In this document: piece by piece, positions 47,580 to 56,570 of the stretch
Layout of the letters: each line of letters begins with the position of its first letter
Numbering within the stretch: the stretch's first letter is position 1
NCBI GenBank assembly: GCA_018242525.1
Contig: JAFEBS010000008.1
Span: 350,065 to 414,064 of the forward strand
Direction: 5' to 3'
Origin: Planctomycetota bacterium
GTDB lineage: Bacteria > Planctomycetota > Planctomycetia > Planctomycetales > Planctomycetaceae
DNA: 64,000 nt
The notes under the pieces: model-generated
Seen by the model: the letters and a program-made list of their open reading frames with translations, nothing else
Databases searched by the model: none
Told to the model about the DNA's origin: nothing
Made by a program: the position numbers and the translations under genes

Positions 47580-48257
47580 TCATGCCACCCGACGCGACTG
47601 GCGAAGAATCGCGTATTGCCACGAATTCCCCTGCTTTCCGACGACTTCAATCGCCCCCGTTTTCTTCAGGCAATACGCCATCTTCTGAGCCAGCCAGCGC
47701 GGGATCGCCGCGTGTGTCGCCAGTTCGCCCGTGGTGAATACGGCGGGTAGCGTGACCGGTAGCAGCTTGCGCAGGTCGGCTGCTGTCTTCAGTTTCTTCC
47801 GGGAAACGACGTCCGTCAGCAGTCGGTCTTCCACTCGAAAGTCGGGTCCGCGACGTCGTCGGCAGGGTCGCGTAATCCGGTGCTCCTCCTGCTCGGTCAG
47901 GACCACCTCCAACGTCAGGCGCGGGTGCGGAAAGACATTGACGAAGTGAACCAGATCCTGAAACAGGTTCAACACGGTTTCGCGAATCGGGCTGTACCGT
48001 GCCGAAACAATCTCACCACCGGGTCGATCACGACGAATCAGGTATTTGCGACTGACCAGCGGCTTCACGACCACCACTCGATGCCGTTCCAGCAACTGGC
48101 GGACCTTGTCGCGCAGCGCCGACAGCGACGCCTGCTGGATCTCAATCAGCCGCCCACGGACCACCGCGTCAATACGGTACCCATCGACCTGAACCTCCAG
48201 GTCTTTGGCGCGACCGCCGTACAGGGCCTTCAGTTGGCGGTGCAGCGTCGATTCCAT
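47580..48257 (-). CDS. Unknown protein, possible PD-(D/E)XK-like nuclease fold with winged helix
   Basis: The protein has 225 residues. Residues 18-65 read like a PD-(D/E)XK core: a conserved Glu or Asp, then GYRIDAVVRGRLIEIQ (Asp30, Glu39, Gln41), and a following helix and strand. Gln sits where Lys is usual. The C-terminal part, FTTGELATHAAIPRWLAQKM and on to the end, resembles a winged helix. The gene begins 14 bases after ParA on the same strand, so the two form a pair. I do not recognise a named family. A DNA-linked role is inferred from fold and neighbour only. Confidence 0.6.
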   Translation of the reverse strand: MESTLHRQLKALYGGRAKDLEVQVDGYRIDAVVRGRLIEIQQASLSALRDKVRQLLERHRVVVVKPLVSRKYLIRRDRPGGEIVSARYSPIRETVLNLFQDLVHFVNVFPHPRLTLEVVLTEQEEHRITRPCRRRRGPDFRVEDRLLTDVVSRKKLKTAADLRKLLPVTLPAVFTTGELATHAAIPRWLAQKMAYCLKKTGAIEVVGKQGNSWQYAILRQSRRVA

Positions 48258-48271
48258 GTGTCATCGATCTT

Positions 48272-49090
48272 TTACGCGGCGTTTGGCTGAACCTTGGCGA
48301 TTTCGGCCGCGATCACTTCCGTCACCAGTGCCCCGTAATCGAGTGCACCGGAACTCTTGCTGGCATAGTCAAAGATCGACTGTCCAAAGCTGGGAGCCTC
48401 TGCCAGTTTAATGTTGCGGCGAATGCGACTGTCGAAGATGCGCGCCTTGAACCAGGGAGCCTGCGGATCGCTCTGTTCCAGGAACCGCATCAGGTCATCC
48501 GTGATGTCGGCCGCCAGTCGGGTGGCGGTCTCATACAGGCACAGAATGATGCCGCTGACCTTCAGTTCGCGGTTCAATCGCCGCTTCACCAGCGCTGTTG
48601 TCTCAAACAATTTCGACAGTCCCTGCAGTGCCAGGAAGTGCGGCTGCAATGGAATAAAGACTTCCTTGGCGGCCGTCAGCGCATTCACGGTCAATACCCC
48701 CAGTGACGGCGGGCAGTCCATGATGATGTAGTCAAACGGCTGCTGCTGATACAGCTTTTCAATGGCTGTCCGCAGGATCAATTCGCGGCCCGGGGTATCC
48801 GCCAGCTCGATTTCGGTGGCGGCGAGGTCCAGATCCGACGGAACGACCCACAAATTGTCCACGGCCAGTTGCTTTGTCTCGGACAGAGTCTTCTTGCCGG
48901 AAAACACGTCGTAGACCGTCGGAGTCTGACCGAATGCGTCCACGCCCAGATGCAGCGAGGCATGTCCCTGGGGATCCAGGTCGATCAGGCAGACCGATCG
49001 ACCTTGCTTGGCCAGTCCCGCAGCCAGGTTCACGCTGGTGGTCGTCTTGCCGACGCCACCCTTCTGATTCATCACACAAATGCTGCGCAT
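48272..49090 (-). CDS. parA: ParA/Soj family ATPase
   Basis: The protein has 272 residues. The deviant Walker A is [20 protein letters not shown], with [13 protein letters not shown] and [11 protein letters not shown] following. ParA proteins segregate chromosomes or plasmids, or position cell components. The start at 49090 has AAAGGA upstream. An in-frame TTG at 49288 would add residues derived partly from a short repeat (49271-49294) and is rejected. No parB gene follows; the next gene is the nuclease-like one. Confidence 0.92.
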   Translation of the reverse strand: MRSICVMNQKGGVGKTTTSVNLAAGLAKQGRSVCLIDLDPQGHASLHLGVDAFGQTPTVYDVFSGKKTLSETKQLAVDNLWVVPSDLDLAATEIELADTPGRELILRTAIEKLYQQQPFDYIIMDCPPSLGVLTVNALTAAKEVFIPLQPHFLALQGLSKLFETTALVKRRLNRELKVSGIILCLYETATRLAADITDDLMRFLEQSDPQAPWFKARIFDSRIRRNIKLAEAPSFGQSIFDYASKSSGALDYGALVTEVIAAEIAKVQPNAA

Positions 49091-49735
49091 CGGGCATCCT
49101 TTCCCGGAAGTTCCTGAGGCGGGAAATGCCCGTCCCGGCAGTCCCACAGAGTGGTCCGGAATGTAGCCGATGACCCGATTCGCCGGAAGGTGAATCTGAA
49201 GGAATGGAGGGCGCAATTCGTGGATCAGGAATTGGAACGATGAAGACCGGCGAGGAACAGTAACCGGCTGGGCCATCGCCTTTTTCAAATTGGGAATCGG
49301 GTGCCACGGTTATGGCGTCCTCGACGTGGCCGTGCCGATTGAGCACTCGCACGGCGGTCCCGAAGCGATAAGACCGCGGCACCAATCGTGGGTAACGATT
49401 GATGTCACGAACATCCCAAGCGTTAAGACACAGTCGTCATATCCGTTACTCCAAAGGAGTTTCGTCTTATAGCCCAGCGTTGCCGCGCCTCGCGGCTACG
49501 CTGGGGTCTGAACGCATCATGATTCTTACCCTGAAAGGGTTCTGCCTCCGGGAGCGAATACCCATGTCACAGTCTCTCGACAAAAACCGTCACCTGCCGT
49601 TCGTGCCGCCCAATTTGAAAAAGGCGATGACCTTGGGGTGGAACCAAATGGCAGCCAAATCCTCGCAGACTTAGTACAATTCGAGAGTCCCCGGCGGACC
49701 ACACAGCTCCACTCCTTCATGACACCGGAAGCACC
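49091..49735. other. Repeat-rich intergenic region
   Basis: This 645-base stretch has no convincing gene. It contains a pair of inverted 24-base repeats and, between them, nested palindromes described separately. Confidence 0.5.
49271..49632. repeat. Element bounded by 24-base inverted repeats
   Basis: GGCCATCGCCTTTTTCAAAT (49271-49290, arm to 49294) is the reverse complement, with one mismatch in 24, of the arm at 49609-49632. Between them, 314 bases hold ACTCC-AAA-GGAGT (49448-49460), a 15-base stem CCCAGCGTTGCCGCG with CGCGGCTACGCTGGG (49473-49505) and ACCCT-GAA-AGGGT (49528-49540). Such palindrome clusters resemble dispersed repeats that occur in many genomes. No transposase is present. 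Confidence 0.65.
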
Positions 49736-49993
49736 ATGATTCAACCGTTTCGCTGGAACAAGAAATGGATCCTGGCGTCAGGCGTCGTCACCATCGGCAA
49801 CAATGGGTTCGCGGGCTCGCGGACACACGGCGCGGCGCGCACTCGCGATACATTCACGGTCTGCTGGTCAGACCGTGGTCGCTGGGTTCCGCAAGCAGTT
49901 CTGGGACAAGTGTTCGATACTGAAGACGCTGCTGCGGCCTACCTGGAGGAGAACCGTGAGAAGCTGGAAGCGGCGCCTGGGATGGTCGGATAG
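49736..49993 (+). CDS. Small hypothetical protein
   Basis: This possible protein has 85 residues. The C-terminal half (VCWSDRGRWVPQAVLGQVFD and DTEDAAAAYLEENREKLEAA) is protein-like and acidic. The N-terminal half, with ASGVVTIGNNGFAGSRTHGA, is of unclear character. GGAAG precedes the ATG weakly. I do not recognise it, and it lies in a repeat-rich region, so it may be chance. Confidence 0.35.
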   Translation: MIQPFRWNKKWILASGVVTIGNNGFAGSRTHGAARTRDTFTVCWSDRGRWVPQAVLGQVFDTEDAAAAYLEENREKLEAAPGMVG

Positions 49994-50042
49994 CGATCAA
50001 TCCAGCACTGGGCCGGGAAGCTCGGTTTCTCGTTTCATCGAT

Positions 50043-51431
50043 CTAAACCAGTTCGGGGATCGGTCGTCCGCCCTCGGTGACAATGGGTGTCGGGCGACCC
50101 TGCGGGTTGATCCAGTGGCTGTTCAGGTCGATGTCCAGTGTGCGGAAGACGGTCGCTGCCAGATCCTGCGGGCGGACTAAACCATCTTTCACTCCGTAGC
50201 CCCGAGCATCGGTGCTGCCAACGACCTGACCGTGTTTTAACCCGCCCCCAGCCGCGATCATCGACATGACGTTGGTCCAGTGGTTGCGACCGGCATCGGC
50301 CGTCATGACTGGCGAGCGACCAAACTCACCCAGCATCAGAATCAGCGTACTGTCGAGGAGCCCGCGTTCCTCAAGGTCCCGGATCAGTGTGTGCAGAACC
50401 TTGTCGACCGTGGGCAGAATCGGTTTCAGTCCCTTTTCGATGCCGCCCCAGGGTGGGACGTTGTCGCCGTGATGATCAAAGTAGCCCCAGCGTCCGCTGA
50501 CCAGGACAAACGTCACCCCGGCTTCGACCAACCGACGAGCGAGCAGTCCCTTCTCGCCGATGCTCTCGCGGCCATAGGCATCGCGCAGCGCCGCCGGTTC
50601 ATCGTTCAGGTTGAACGCCTTTTCGACCTTCCCGGACACAGTCATTTCGAATGCCTGACGCTGATACCGCGTGGCTCGGTCGAGTGTTTCTGTGAGGTCG
50701 ATGTCGCGTCGCAAGCGGTCGAATTCCTGTCGCAACTGCTCGCGATTGGACAGGCGGTCCAGTTGGATGCCGGCCGGTAAAGCGAACTTGCCGGCCAGTT
50801 CCAGTCCGTTCACGGGGGCGTGATTCATGCCCATCTGGCCGGATTCCCACACATCGGCCTTCCACGAGGGAGCGAGTCCAACGAATGCTGGCAATTCGGG
50901 ATCATTGGGGCCGCGAAACTTGGCCACCACCGAACCCATCGACGGGTACCCGTCGCCATCCCGACCATTGTCCGTTCGACGCGCGAGCGGATTGCCTGCC
51001 TGCATCGTGATCGGGGTATGGTTGCTGGCGGTGCAATCGACCGACCGAATGATGGAGAGCTTGTCAGCGATCGACGCCTGCAGCGGCAGGTGCTCACAGA
51101 ATGAAACCCCGGGCAGTCTGGTGCTGATGGTCGAAAATGGACCGCGGATTTCGGCGGGAGCGTCCGGCTTGGGGTCCCACATGTCAATGTGACTGGGCCC
51201 ACCCGACAGCCAGAACAAGATGACCGATTTCCGGTTCGAGCCGGGCAGGGGACCCGGGTTCGCATGAGCGGTTCTCAGGCCATTCGCTGCGGCCAGAGCG
51301 CTGCAACCGGCGAGTCCCGCTTGCAGGAACCAGCGTCGTGATCCAACCGTCACACTGGGCGCGGTCGCACCCGCAGTCAACAAGGAGAGAGGTAGCCCCG
51401 CCGAATGGAGTTTGTCATGCGATCGATTCAT
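50043..51431 (-). CDS. DUF1501 protein with Tat-like signal
   Basis: The protein has 462 residues. An N-terminal extension precedes a Tat-type signal (SRRWFLQAGLAGCSALAAAN). The DUF1501 domain starts KSVILFWLSGGPSHIDMWDP and includes LMLGEFGRSPVMTADAGRNH with the expected acidic and His metal ligands. GGAG lies about nine bases before the ATG at 51431; the frame is open to 51587. No DUF1549/1553 partner is adjacent, unlike the pair at 22-25 kb. Confidence 0.88.
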   Translation of the reverse strand: MNRSHDKLHSAGLPLSLLTAGATAPSVTVGSRRWFLQAGLAGCSALAAANGLRTAHANPGPLPGSNRKSVILFWLSGGPSHIDMWDPKPDAPAEIRGPFSTISTRLPGVSFCEHLPLQASIADKLSIIRSVDCTASNHTPITMQAGNPLARRTDNGRDGDGYPSMGSVVAKFRGPNDPELPAFVGLAPSWKADVWESGQMGMNHAPVNGLELAGKFALPAGIQLDRLSNREQLRQEFDRLRRDIDLTETLDRATRYQRQAFEMTVSGKVEKAFNLNDEPAALRDAYGRESIGEKGLLARRLVEAGVTFVLVSGRWGYFDHHGDNVPPWGGIEKGLKPILPTVDKVLHTLIRDLEERGLLDSTLILMLGEFGRSPVMTADAGRNHWTNVMSMIAAGGGLKHGQVVGSTDARGYGVKDGLVRPQDLAATVFRTLDIDLNSHWINPQGRPTPIVTEGGRPIPELV

Positions 51432-51661
51432 CCGCGAGTCTCCACCTAAACCCATAAGCCTCGGTCGATTCGACAGAATCGTAACCGAGACTTGAGGAAT
51501 TCGCGAGGGAAAAACTTTTGTTGCAGGTCCGGTTTCGGTCTTCCTCAACCTGGATCGTGGTTGACGCTGCATCTCGTCTGAAAGCAACGGTCACCGCGAC
51601 TTCACAGTTCCGTCGGGAATCAGAACCCCCAGATCAGATCATCCTGTGATCGATCCCAAGA

Positions 51662-52105
51662 TTACTCCAGGTTGACTTCCAGGTTCTTCTGGTCCTGGTC
51701 GATGTTCACCTGGCAAGTGGTCGTTTCGACTTTGCCATATTTCTGCAGCATGTTCTGAACTCCCGTCGACAACGGACTCTTTCCCTCCCGCAGGGCAATT
51801 TCTTCGCCAGGTGATGAAGGACGGTATTCAATCCAGACTTTGTGAACGCCAGGCACTGCGCCACGGCGGTCCTTTTCGTAACGGAGTTCGAACGCGCCGT
51901 TGGAATCTGTCAGCCCGGTGCTGGGGCGTCCGCTGGCGGGAGCAAAGTGGAGGATGATATTTGGCACCGGTTCTCCCTGCAGCTTTAGAGTTCCTTTTAC
52001 CGCACGTAGCTCGATCGGCTTCTGACCACTTGAACAGGCCGCCAGAAACAGGCAGCAGACGATGGCTGGTATCGTCAACTGTGATCGAGGTTCACAGTAT
52101 TGCAT
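51662..52105 (-). CDS. Lipoprotein with carboxypeptidase-regulatory-like domain
   Basis: The protein has 147 residues. A lipoprotein signal is clear (TIPAIVCCLFLAACSSGQ with the lipobox LAAC). The mature part, with ELRAVKGTLKLQGEPVPNII, TGLTDSNGAFELRYEK and GVHKVWIEYRP, has the pattern of small beta-sandwich regulatory-like domains common in planctomycetes. It lies 73 bases downstream of the DUF1559 gene on the same strand, the usual pairing. Confidence 0.78.
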   Translation of the reverse strand: MQYCEPRSQLTIPAIVCCLFLAACSSGQKPIELRAVKGTLKLQGEPVPNIILHFAPASGRPSTGLTDSNGAFELRYEKDRRGAVPGVHKVWIEYRPSSPGEEIALREGKSPLSTGVQNMLQKYGKVETTTCQVNIDQDQKNLEVNLE

Positions 52106-52178
52106 GAGTCCTCTCCGACGGATCGAGACACCACCACTGCTGGTACATTGCTCAACGAGTACTTCGGAATCGGTGTTG

Positions 52179-53099
52179 TTAGAAGTCGCCAATGACTTCG
52201 CCACCATTTCGGCTGTACAAGGCGGTGTAAACGTTGAGGTCAATGCTGTCCGTGATGAACTTCAAATGACCGTCCGAAAAGATCACCTGGACACCGCCGA
52301 CATGATGCGATTCGGCTGCTCGGTTGTTGTAGGAGTGATTGTCGGGAAGATCCTGGGGAGTGGCGTCGACGTATCCTTGTGAGGGGTGATGGACCCACAG
52401 GAACGGATTGGCACCGGTGTTGCGGTCGATCCAACTGTGGTTCGTAGTGTGCGCCAATTCCGCAAACATGATCGTATTGCTCGTTCCATCGGAGATGTCG
52501 CCGATCCGAATGCGGCTATTGACGAAGGCAATCCCGGTCATTCCCGCCTGCGATCGCTCGGGACAGCATGTGCCTGTGCCGCCGTTGATGCCATAGTCCT
52601 TGTGCTGATTGGCTGGCTGAACGCGCGGCGCGGAAGGACAGACGAATACGGGCGGCATCGATGTGGCCGCGGGTTTGTTTTTGACGTCACCAGCGGGGCC
52701 CCGTTGGGCACCGTTTTCAATAATCGAAAAGGTATAGGCTGGGACCGTGAAGTCAATACTGTTGTAGACATTGCTGCCGTCCACTTGAGGCAGGATGATG
52801 GCGGACCAGCTGAAATGGCCCCACGGACAGCAACCGCCGACGCTGGGATCCGCCCACGGAGCGCTGAAACTGGAGTTGCCGTTCATCGGGCCAATGCTCC
52901 CAGGTGGGAAGCAGGTGTAACTGGACTCATAATTATGCATCGCCGTGACCAACTGATGCAGGTTGTTCGCGCACTGGGACCGTCGAGCCGCCTCCCGAGC
53001 CTGCTGCACAGCGGGCAGCAACAGTGCGATCAAGACTGCGATAATGGCAATCACCACCAGCAATTCGATCAACGTGAACCCACGAATACGCTTTACCAT
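52179..53099 (-). CDS. DUF1559 pseudopilin-like protein
   Basis: The protein has 306 residues. It starts with a prepilin signal RGFTLIELLVVIAIIAVLIA (cleavage before Phe, Glu at position 5), then LLPAVQQAREAARRSQCANN. The DUF1559 globular domain follows, with conserved FVCPSAP, ISDGTSNTIMFAEL and a C-terminal HHVGGVQVIFSDGHLKFITD. These proteins are very numerous in planctomycetes and are taken to be exported through a type II/IV pilus-like system. The ATG at 53099 gives the normal short leader. Confidence 0.92.
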   Translation of the reverse strand: MVKRIRGFTLIELLVVIAIIAVLIALLLPAVQQAREAARRSQCANNLHQLVTAMHNYESSYTCFPPGSIGPMNGNSSFSAPWADPSVGGCCPWGHFSWSAIILPQVDGSNVYNSIDFTVPAYTFSIIENGAQRGPAGDVKNKPAATSMPPVFVCPSAPRVQPANQHKDYGINGGTGTCCPERSQAGMTGIAFVNSRIRIGDISDGTSNTIMFAELAHTTNHSWIDRNTGANPFLWVHHPSQGYVDATPQDLPDNHSYNNRAAESHHVGGVQVIFSDGHLKFITDSIDLNVYTALYSRNGGEVIGDF

Positions 53100-53290
53100 A
53101 ATCAGTCCCCTCCCGTATGTGCTCAGGCAAGACAGAATAGTATAAAATAGGACAGGGACGAGTATTGCGGCGTAAAAGAGACACCTCAACGAATCGACGA
53201 CTGCTTGTGCTATTCTGTGCTGCGAAGCAATAACGCACAAGGGCAACTGTTGAGATTGAGTACTCGAATCGTTCGAGAAATCACGTGCGA

Positions 53291-54733
53291 TCAGGGGGCA
53301 AACGGCGAGTTTCGATAGTCCAGTGGCGGCTTCTGGCCGGGAAGCAGCAACGGGTCATACTTCCGTCCCGCCAATTGCCGGGTGAATTCCGCCCTGGCCG
53401 CCACGAGGATCTCTGGTTTTTGATAGAGGTCCCACGCGCAGGCGGCCATCGTGCGTGCGGCTAATTGCATCCCCTTGCGTCCGATGGAGGTTCCACCCGC
53501 CGCCACAGCCTGCCAGGAATGAGCCCCGGTCCCCGGCACGTAACAGGCCGTCGTAAATCCTGCCGTTGGTACGACCCAGGAGACGTCGCCGACGTCTGTC
53601 GATCCCTTGCCGATGTCGTTGCTGACATCGATGACCTGGCTGAGAGAATCGAGTGGTTGCGGTTTCGTGAGCGTTGTCTGCAAACGCGTGGCAAACTGAA
53701 GCTCCTCGGAAGAATACTTCAGATCATTCAACTGCCGCAGGTTGGTCAGAGCGACCTGAGCCAGCGCATCGTTCGGCAGGATTTCCATGGTGCCACCCAG
53801 GTAAACCTCATCCAGCCTGGTTTCCGTGGCGAGGGCCGCCCCTTGCGCGCACTTGACCAGTCGGGGATACAACTCTTTAACGACTTCTGCCTTCGGGTGA
53901 CGGATATAGAAGAAGACTTCGGAGAAGTCTGGCACGACATTGGGGGCGCCGCCACCGGCCGTGATGACATGGTGAATCCGCGTGAAGTCTGGAGAGTGCT
54001 CGCGCATCAGTTCGGCGGCATGACAGGTCAGTTCCACGGCATCCAGAGCGGATCGCCCCTGATCGGGCGCGCCGGCCGCATGTGCACTCTTCCCGCGAAA
54101 CCGGAATTTGACCGCGGCGCGTGCCAGGCACGATCCGTCACCCGCCGAATTCCGGGAGGATGGATGCCAGTGCAGGGCGGCATCGCAGTCATCAAACAAT
54201 CCGGCCCGGACCATGAATGTCTTTCCGCTGCCCCCTTCTTCCGCCGGACAGCCATAAAATCGCACCGTCCCCTGAATCTGTCCGGCCTTGATCTGCTCGG
54301 CAATCGCCATCGCGGCCGACATTGATGCCGCGCCAAACAAATGGTGACCGCAACCATGTCCATAGGTGGCTCCTTCGCGCGGCAGTTGTTCCGGCGTCGC
54401 CTGCTGCGACAATCCGGGGAGCGCATCGTATTCCCCCATGATGCCAATGACCGGTTTTCCCGAGCCAAACGTCGCCGTGAACGCCGTTGGAATCTCGGCA
54501 ACTCCCCGCTCCAGTTTGAAGCCTGCCTGTTCGAGTGAATCGGCGAGCAGTTTGGCAGACTGAGTTTCCTGGTATCCGGGTTCCGCAAACTTCCAGATCT
54601 GGCTGGCAATCTGCCAGGTCGCATCCCCCCGCCGTTCGATGCTGTCGTACAGGGATTCTTTCTGAGCGAACGCGGCAGTGTGGCAACTGAGCATCAGCAG
54701 GAACAGGGTGATACGGCCGGGGCGAAATGGCAT
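53291..54733 (-). CDS. M20-family amidohydrolase (AbgB-like), exported
   Basis: The protein has 480 residues with a signal peptide (ITLFLLMLSCHTAAFAQ). The M20 fold has metal ligands in YGHGCGHHLFGAASMSAAM near residues 123-141 and YGCPAEEGGSGKTF near 162-175, then LHWHP. A dimerisation domain separates the halves of the catalytic domain, and the last ligand His is in TGAHSWQAVAAGG. The pattern is that of AbgB-like aminobenzoyl-glutamate hydrolases, but export suggests another substrate. The frame is open to 54832; the ATG at 54733 gives the signal peptide. Confidence 0.88.
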   Translation of the reverse strand: MPFRPGRITLFLLMLSCHTAAFAQKESLYDSIERRGDATWQIASQIWKFAEPGYQETQSAKLLADSLEQAGFKLERGVAEIPTAFTATFGSGKPVIGIMGEYDALPGLSQQATPEQLPREGATYGHGCGHHLFGAASMSAAMAIAEQIKAGQIQGTVRFYGCPAEEGGSGKTFMVRAGLFDDCDAALHWHPSSRNSAGDGSCLARAAVKFRFRGKSAHAAGAPDQGRSALDAVELTCHAAELMREHSPDFTRIHHVITAGGGAPNVVPDFSEVFFYIRHPKAEVVKELYPRLVKCAQGAALATETRLDEVYLGGTMEILPNDALAQVALTNLRQLNDLKYSSEELQFATRLQTTLTKPQPLDSLSQVIDVSNDIGKGSTDVGDVSWVVPTAGFTTACYVPGTGAHSWQAVAAGGTSIGRKGMQLAARTMAACAWDLYQKPEILVAARAEFTRQLAGRKYDPLLLPGQKPPLDYRNSPFAP

Positions 54734-54891
54734 GGTAAGCTTTCGGTCGACAGGCTTCGGGCAACGCGAGACCGGAGGATTGGCGCAGTCCATCACTCGC
54801 GCAGATTGAATCCGCGCCGATGAACATATCATACCTGTGTTCGCTCGTCATTCGCGGTGTGGGTGGCGAGTACGCGACATCCGAGTGTAAC

Positions 54892-55631
54892 TTAACGCGT
54901 GACACGCTGTTGTTGGCGGATTTGGATTCGATTTCGGATCAATGCGTAGAGACGCGGTTCATTCGCTTGAAGCGTCACGGTGACGGCAAAACGTTGCTCT
55001 GTGAATTCCGCTGGTGCCCAGCGGCGTTGAGCGCGGACTACGAGGTACCAGGTATCCCCGTAGTCATCGCGATTAAACGTCCATTCCGATCGTTGCAGAG
55101 TACTCGACTGAAGTTCGGTTGACCCTGGCACGAGTGGGCACTTGAACGGCGATTGGAATGCGCCTTGAGCGAACTCTGGATGCTCCCGCTCCCACGCTCT
55201 TTCATCCGTTGTTTGTTGACGATAAGCGTCCACGATTTCGTCGACGGTCTTTCCGCGAAACAACGCGTAGTCCAGGCGTTCTTTTCCTTGTCCTTCGGAA
55301 GATTACCGTTCGTGGCGCTGAATGCAGAAAAGAACTTCTTCGCAGTTCCCTCGGTGCCGTTCGCTTCATTGAGGATTCGTTCCAGGTCATTCGCGAGCAC
55401 ACCGTGGTTCAACCGACGTTCATGCTTTACGACCTCCCAAGCGGCAGAGCGAAATGCGGCTTCGTCTCCCTGAAAATGGGCGACGAGGAGCTTTCGAACT
55501 GTGTCTTGGCCGTTGGTCATTTCAGGGCTTGAAATAGGGCGTTTCACAGGCTCGGGCTTTGATCGGGTGTCGGGGGAATTCTTCGGAAAGCCATTGTAAG
55601 CGATACTTGCGAGAACGTCACTTGTTCCCAT
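54892..55631 (-). pseudogene. Unknown gene split by a frameshift near 55283
   Basis: The ATG at 55631 has AAGGAG seven bases upstream. The first frame gives a protein-like stretch (VRKLLVAHFQGDEAAFRSAA, then ERRLNHGVLANDLERILNEA). That part resembles the N-terminal segment seen ahead of some AAA ATPases, from memory only. Near 55281-55290 the protein-like signal moves to the -1 frame (ERLDYALFRGKTVDEIVDAY and on to a stop at 54892), while the first frame becomes Ser/Arg-rich. Together they give about 246 residues. The site contains GGAAAAGAAC, so a sequencing error, a true mutation or programmed slippage at A-AAG are all possible. Confidence 0.6.
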
Positions 55632-56079
55632 TGTTGTCTCCTTTTGAGATGCCGAACGGTTTGCAGCCTCATTTTCGGGTTTCCGTTAGGGCGACTTGCT
55701 AAGTTCGAGCGATTTCGATGGGAAATCTGAGTTTACGGAAACCGTTCTGGCAATAAGGTGTGTTACCTCGCGCAGCTGTTCCCTACGCGGGACTCTCTCG
55801 ACTGGCGGGGGAGCACCTTGGGATAGACATGACGCGCTATCCAAGTCCATTGTGTGTTAATGAGTTGTGAAGCAATCGGCACCTCTGACGGATGCGGCTT
55901 CTGCACGCGTCGTGTCGGTGCAAGCGATCGTTCTCGAAGTTCTGGAAAACTGGTTGCCGCAGTCGTCGCGTCCCAAAGCGCATAAGCCAAAGGTTCCCGC
56001 GCCTCGTGTTGCGCGACAGCGTTCCGCGAACTCGCGCGATCCTCGCTATTCGATCATCGAATAAGGTTGACGGCGACGG
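55632..56079. other. Intergenic region
   Basis: About 450 bases between two minus-strand units. A 9-base inverted repeat (GGTTTCCGT at 55678-55686 and ACGGAAACC at 55735-55743) is the only structure I noted. No gene is convincing. It should hold the promoter of the frameshifted gene. Confidence 0.35.
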
Positions 56080-56406
56080 CTAAATCGATGGTCGGTCTGC
56101 GATGATTTTCTGCAATTCCTTCTTTAGTTTTCCGGTACCGAAGAAATTGCCAACGGCGAAGTGGCTGAACATGATGAAGCGGATGACGCTCACAAATAGT
56201 GTGCCGCCATCATGCTCAATCTTCAGCATTCTCCCAGTATTGTGCAGCCTGAAAAGTTCGACGGACCGGAGCGATTCATGCGGGACGGAGATATGTGCAT
56301 CGCCTTCGATTGACAATCGCCCGTCCAGCAGCGTTAAACGCCCGACTCGGACCTTCGTTGCGAGGCTGACATTCTTGCCTTCGTGAAACATAACCTTGTA
56401 GATCAC
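56080..56406 (-). CDS. Small hypothetical protein, third gene of the giant-protein unit
   Basis: The protein has 108 residues. It starts at a GTG that overlaps the TGA stop of the preceding 55-codon gene. The sequence alternates short strands (RVGRLTLLDGRLSIEGDAHI, RMLKIEHDGGTLFVSVIRFI) and ends in an amphipathic helix (GTGKLKKELQKIIADR). This pattern resembles a small PH-like fold, but no family is recognised. The hydrophobic centre could touch a membrane. Confidence 0.6.
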   Translation of the reverse strand: MIYKVMFHEGKNVSLATKVRVGRLTLLDGRLSIEGDAHISVPHESLRSVELFRLHNTGRMLKIEHDGGTLFVSVIRFIMFSHFAVGNFFGTGKLKKELQKIIADRPSI

Positions 56407-56570
56407 GGCACGCGCTCCCCGGACGCTTTGAATCGTTTCGGCATCAGCTTGTTTGCGACATTGAAAAGCAAGTCGGCTACGGCCAATACCGTTTCGTCCT
56501 TGATCGACTGTCCGCGTATTCTCTCGGCAAGTAAATCCAAAAATCCAAGCGGTTCGGTCTTTCCAATCAC
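56403..56570 (-). CDS. 55-codon gene overlapping both neighbours
   Basis: This minus-strand frame starts with a GTG overlapping the TGA stop of the giant gene and ends with a TGA overlapping the GTG start of the 108-residue gene, both as GTGA. The predicted product (GKTEPLGFLDLLAERIRGQS, then ETVLAVADLLFNVANKLMPK) is helical and amphipathic with natural composition. Its size and GTG start would make gene callers miss it. The double overlap suggests coupled translation. Its function is unknown. Confidence 0.6.
   Translation of the reverse strand: MIGKTEPLGFLDLLAERIRGQSIKDETVLAVADLLFNVANKLMPKRFKASGERVP

Noticed and set aside
49091..49288. N-terminal extension of ParA by 66 residues
   Set aside because: The extension reads through part of a dispersed repeat, has no family character, and a well-placed ATG with AAAGGA lies at 49090.
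55867..56064. Small plus-strand open frame
   Set aside because: It has no recognisable sequence, a low-quality start, and lies in a stretch that is better explained as upstream sequence of a minus-strand gene.
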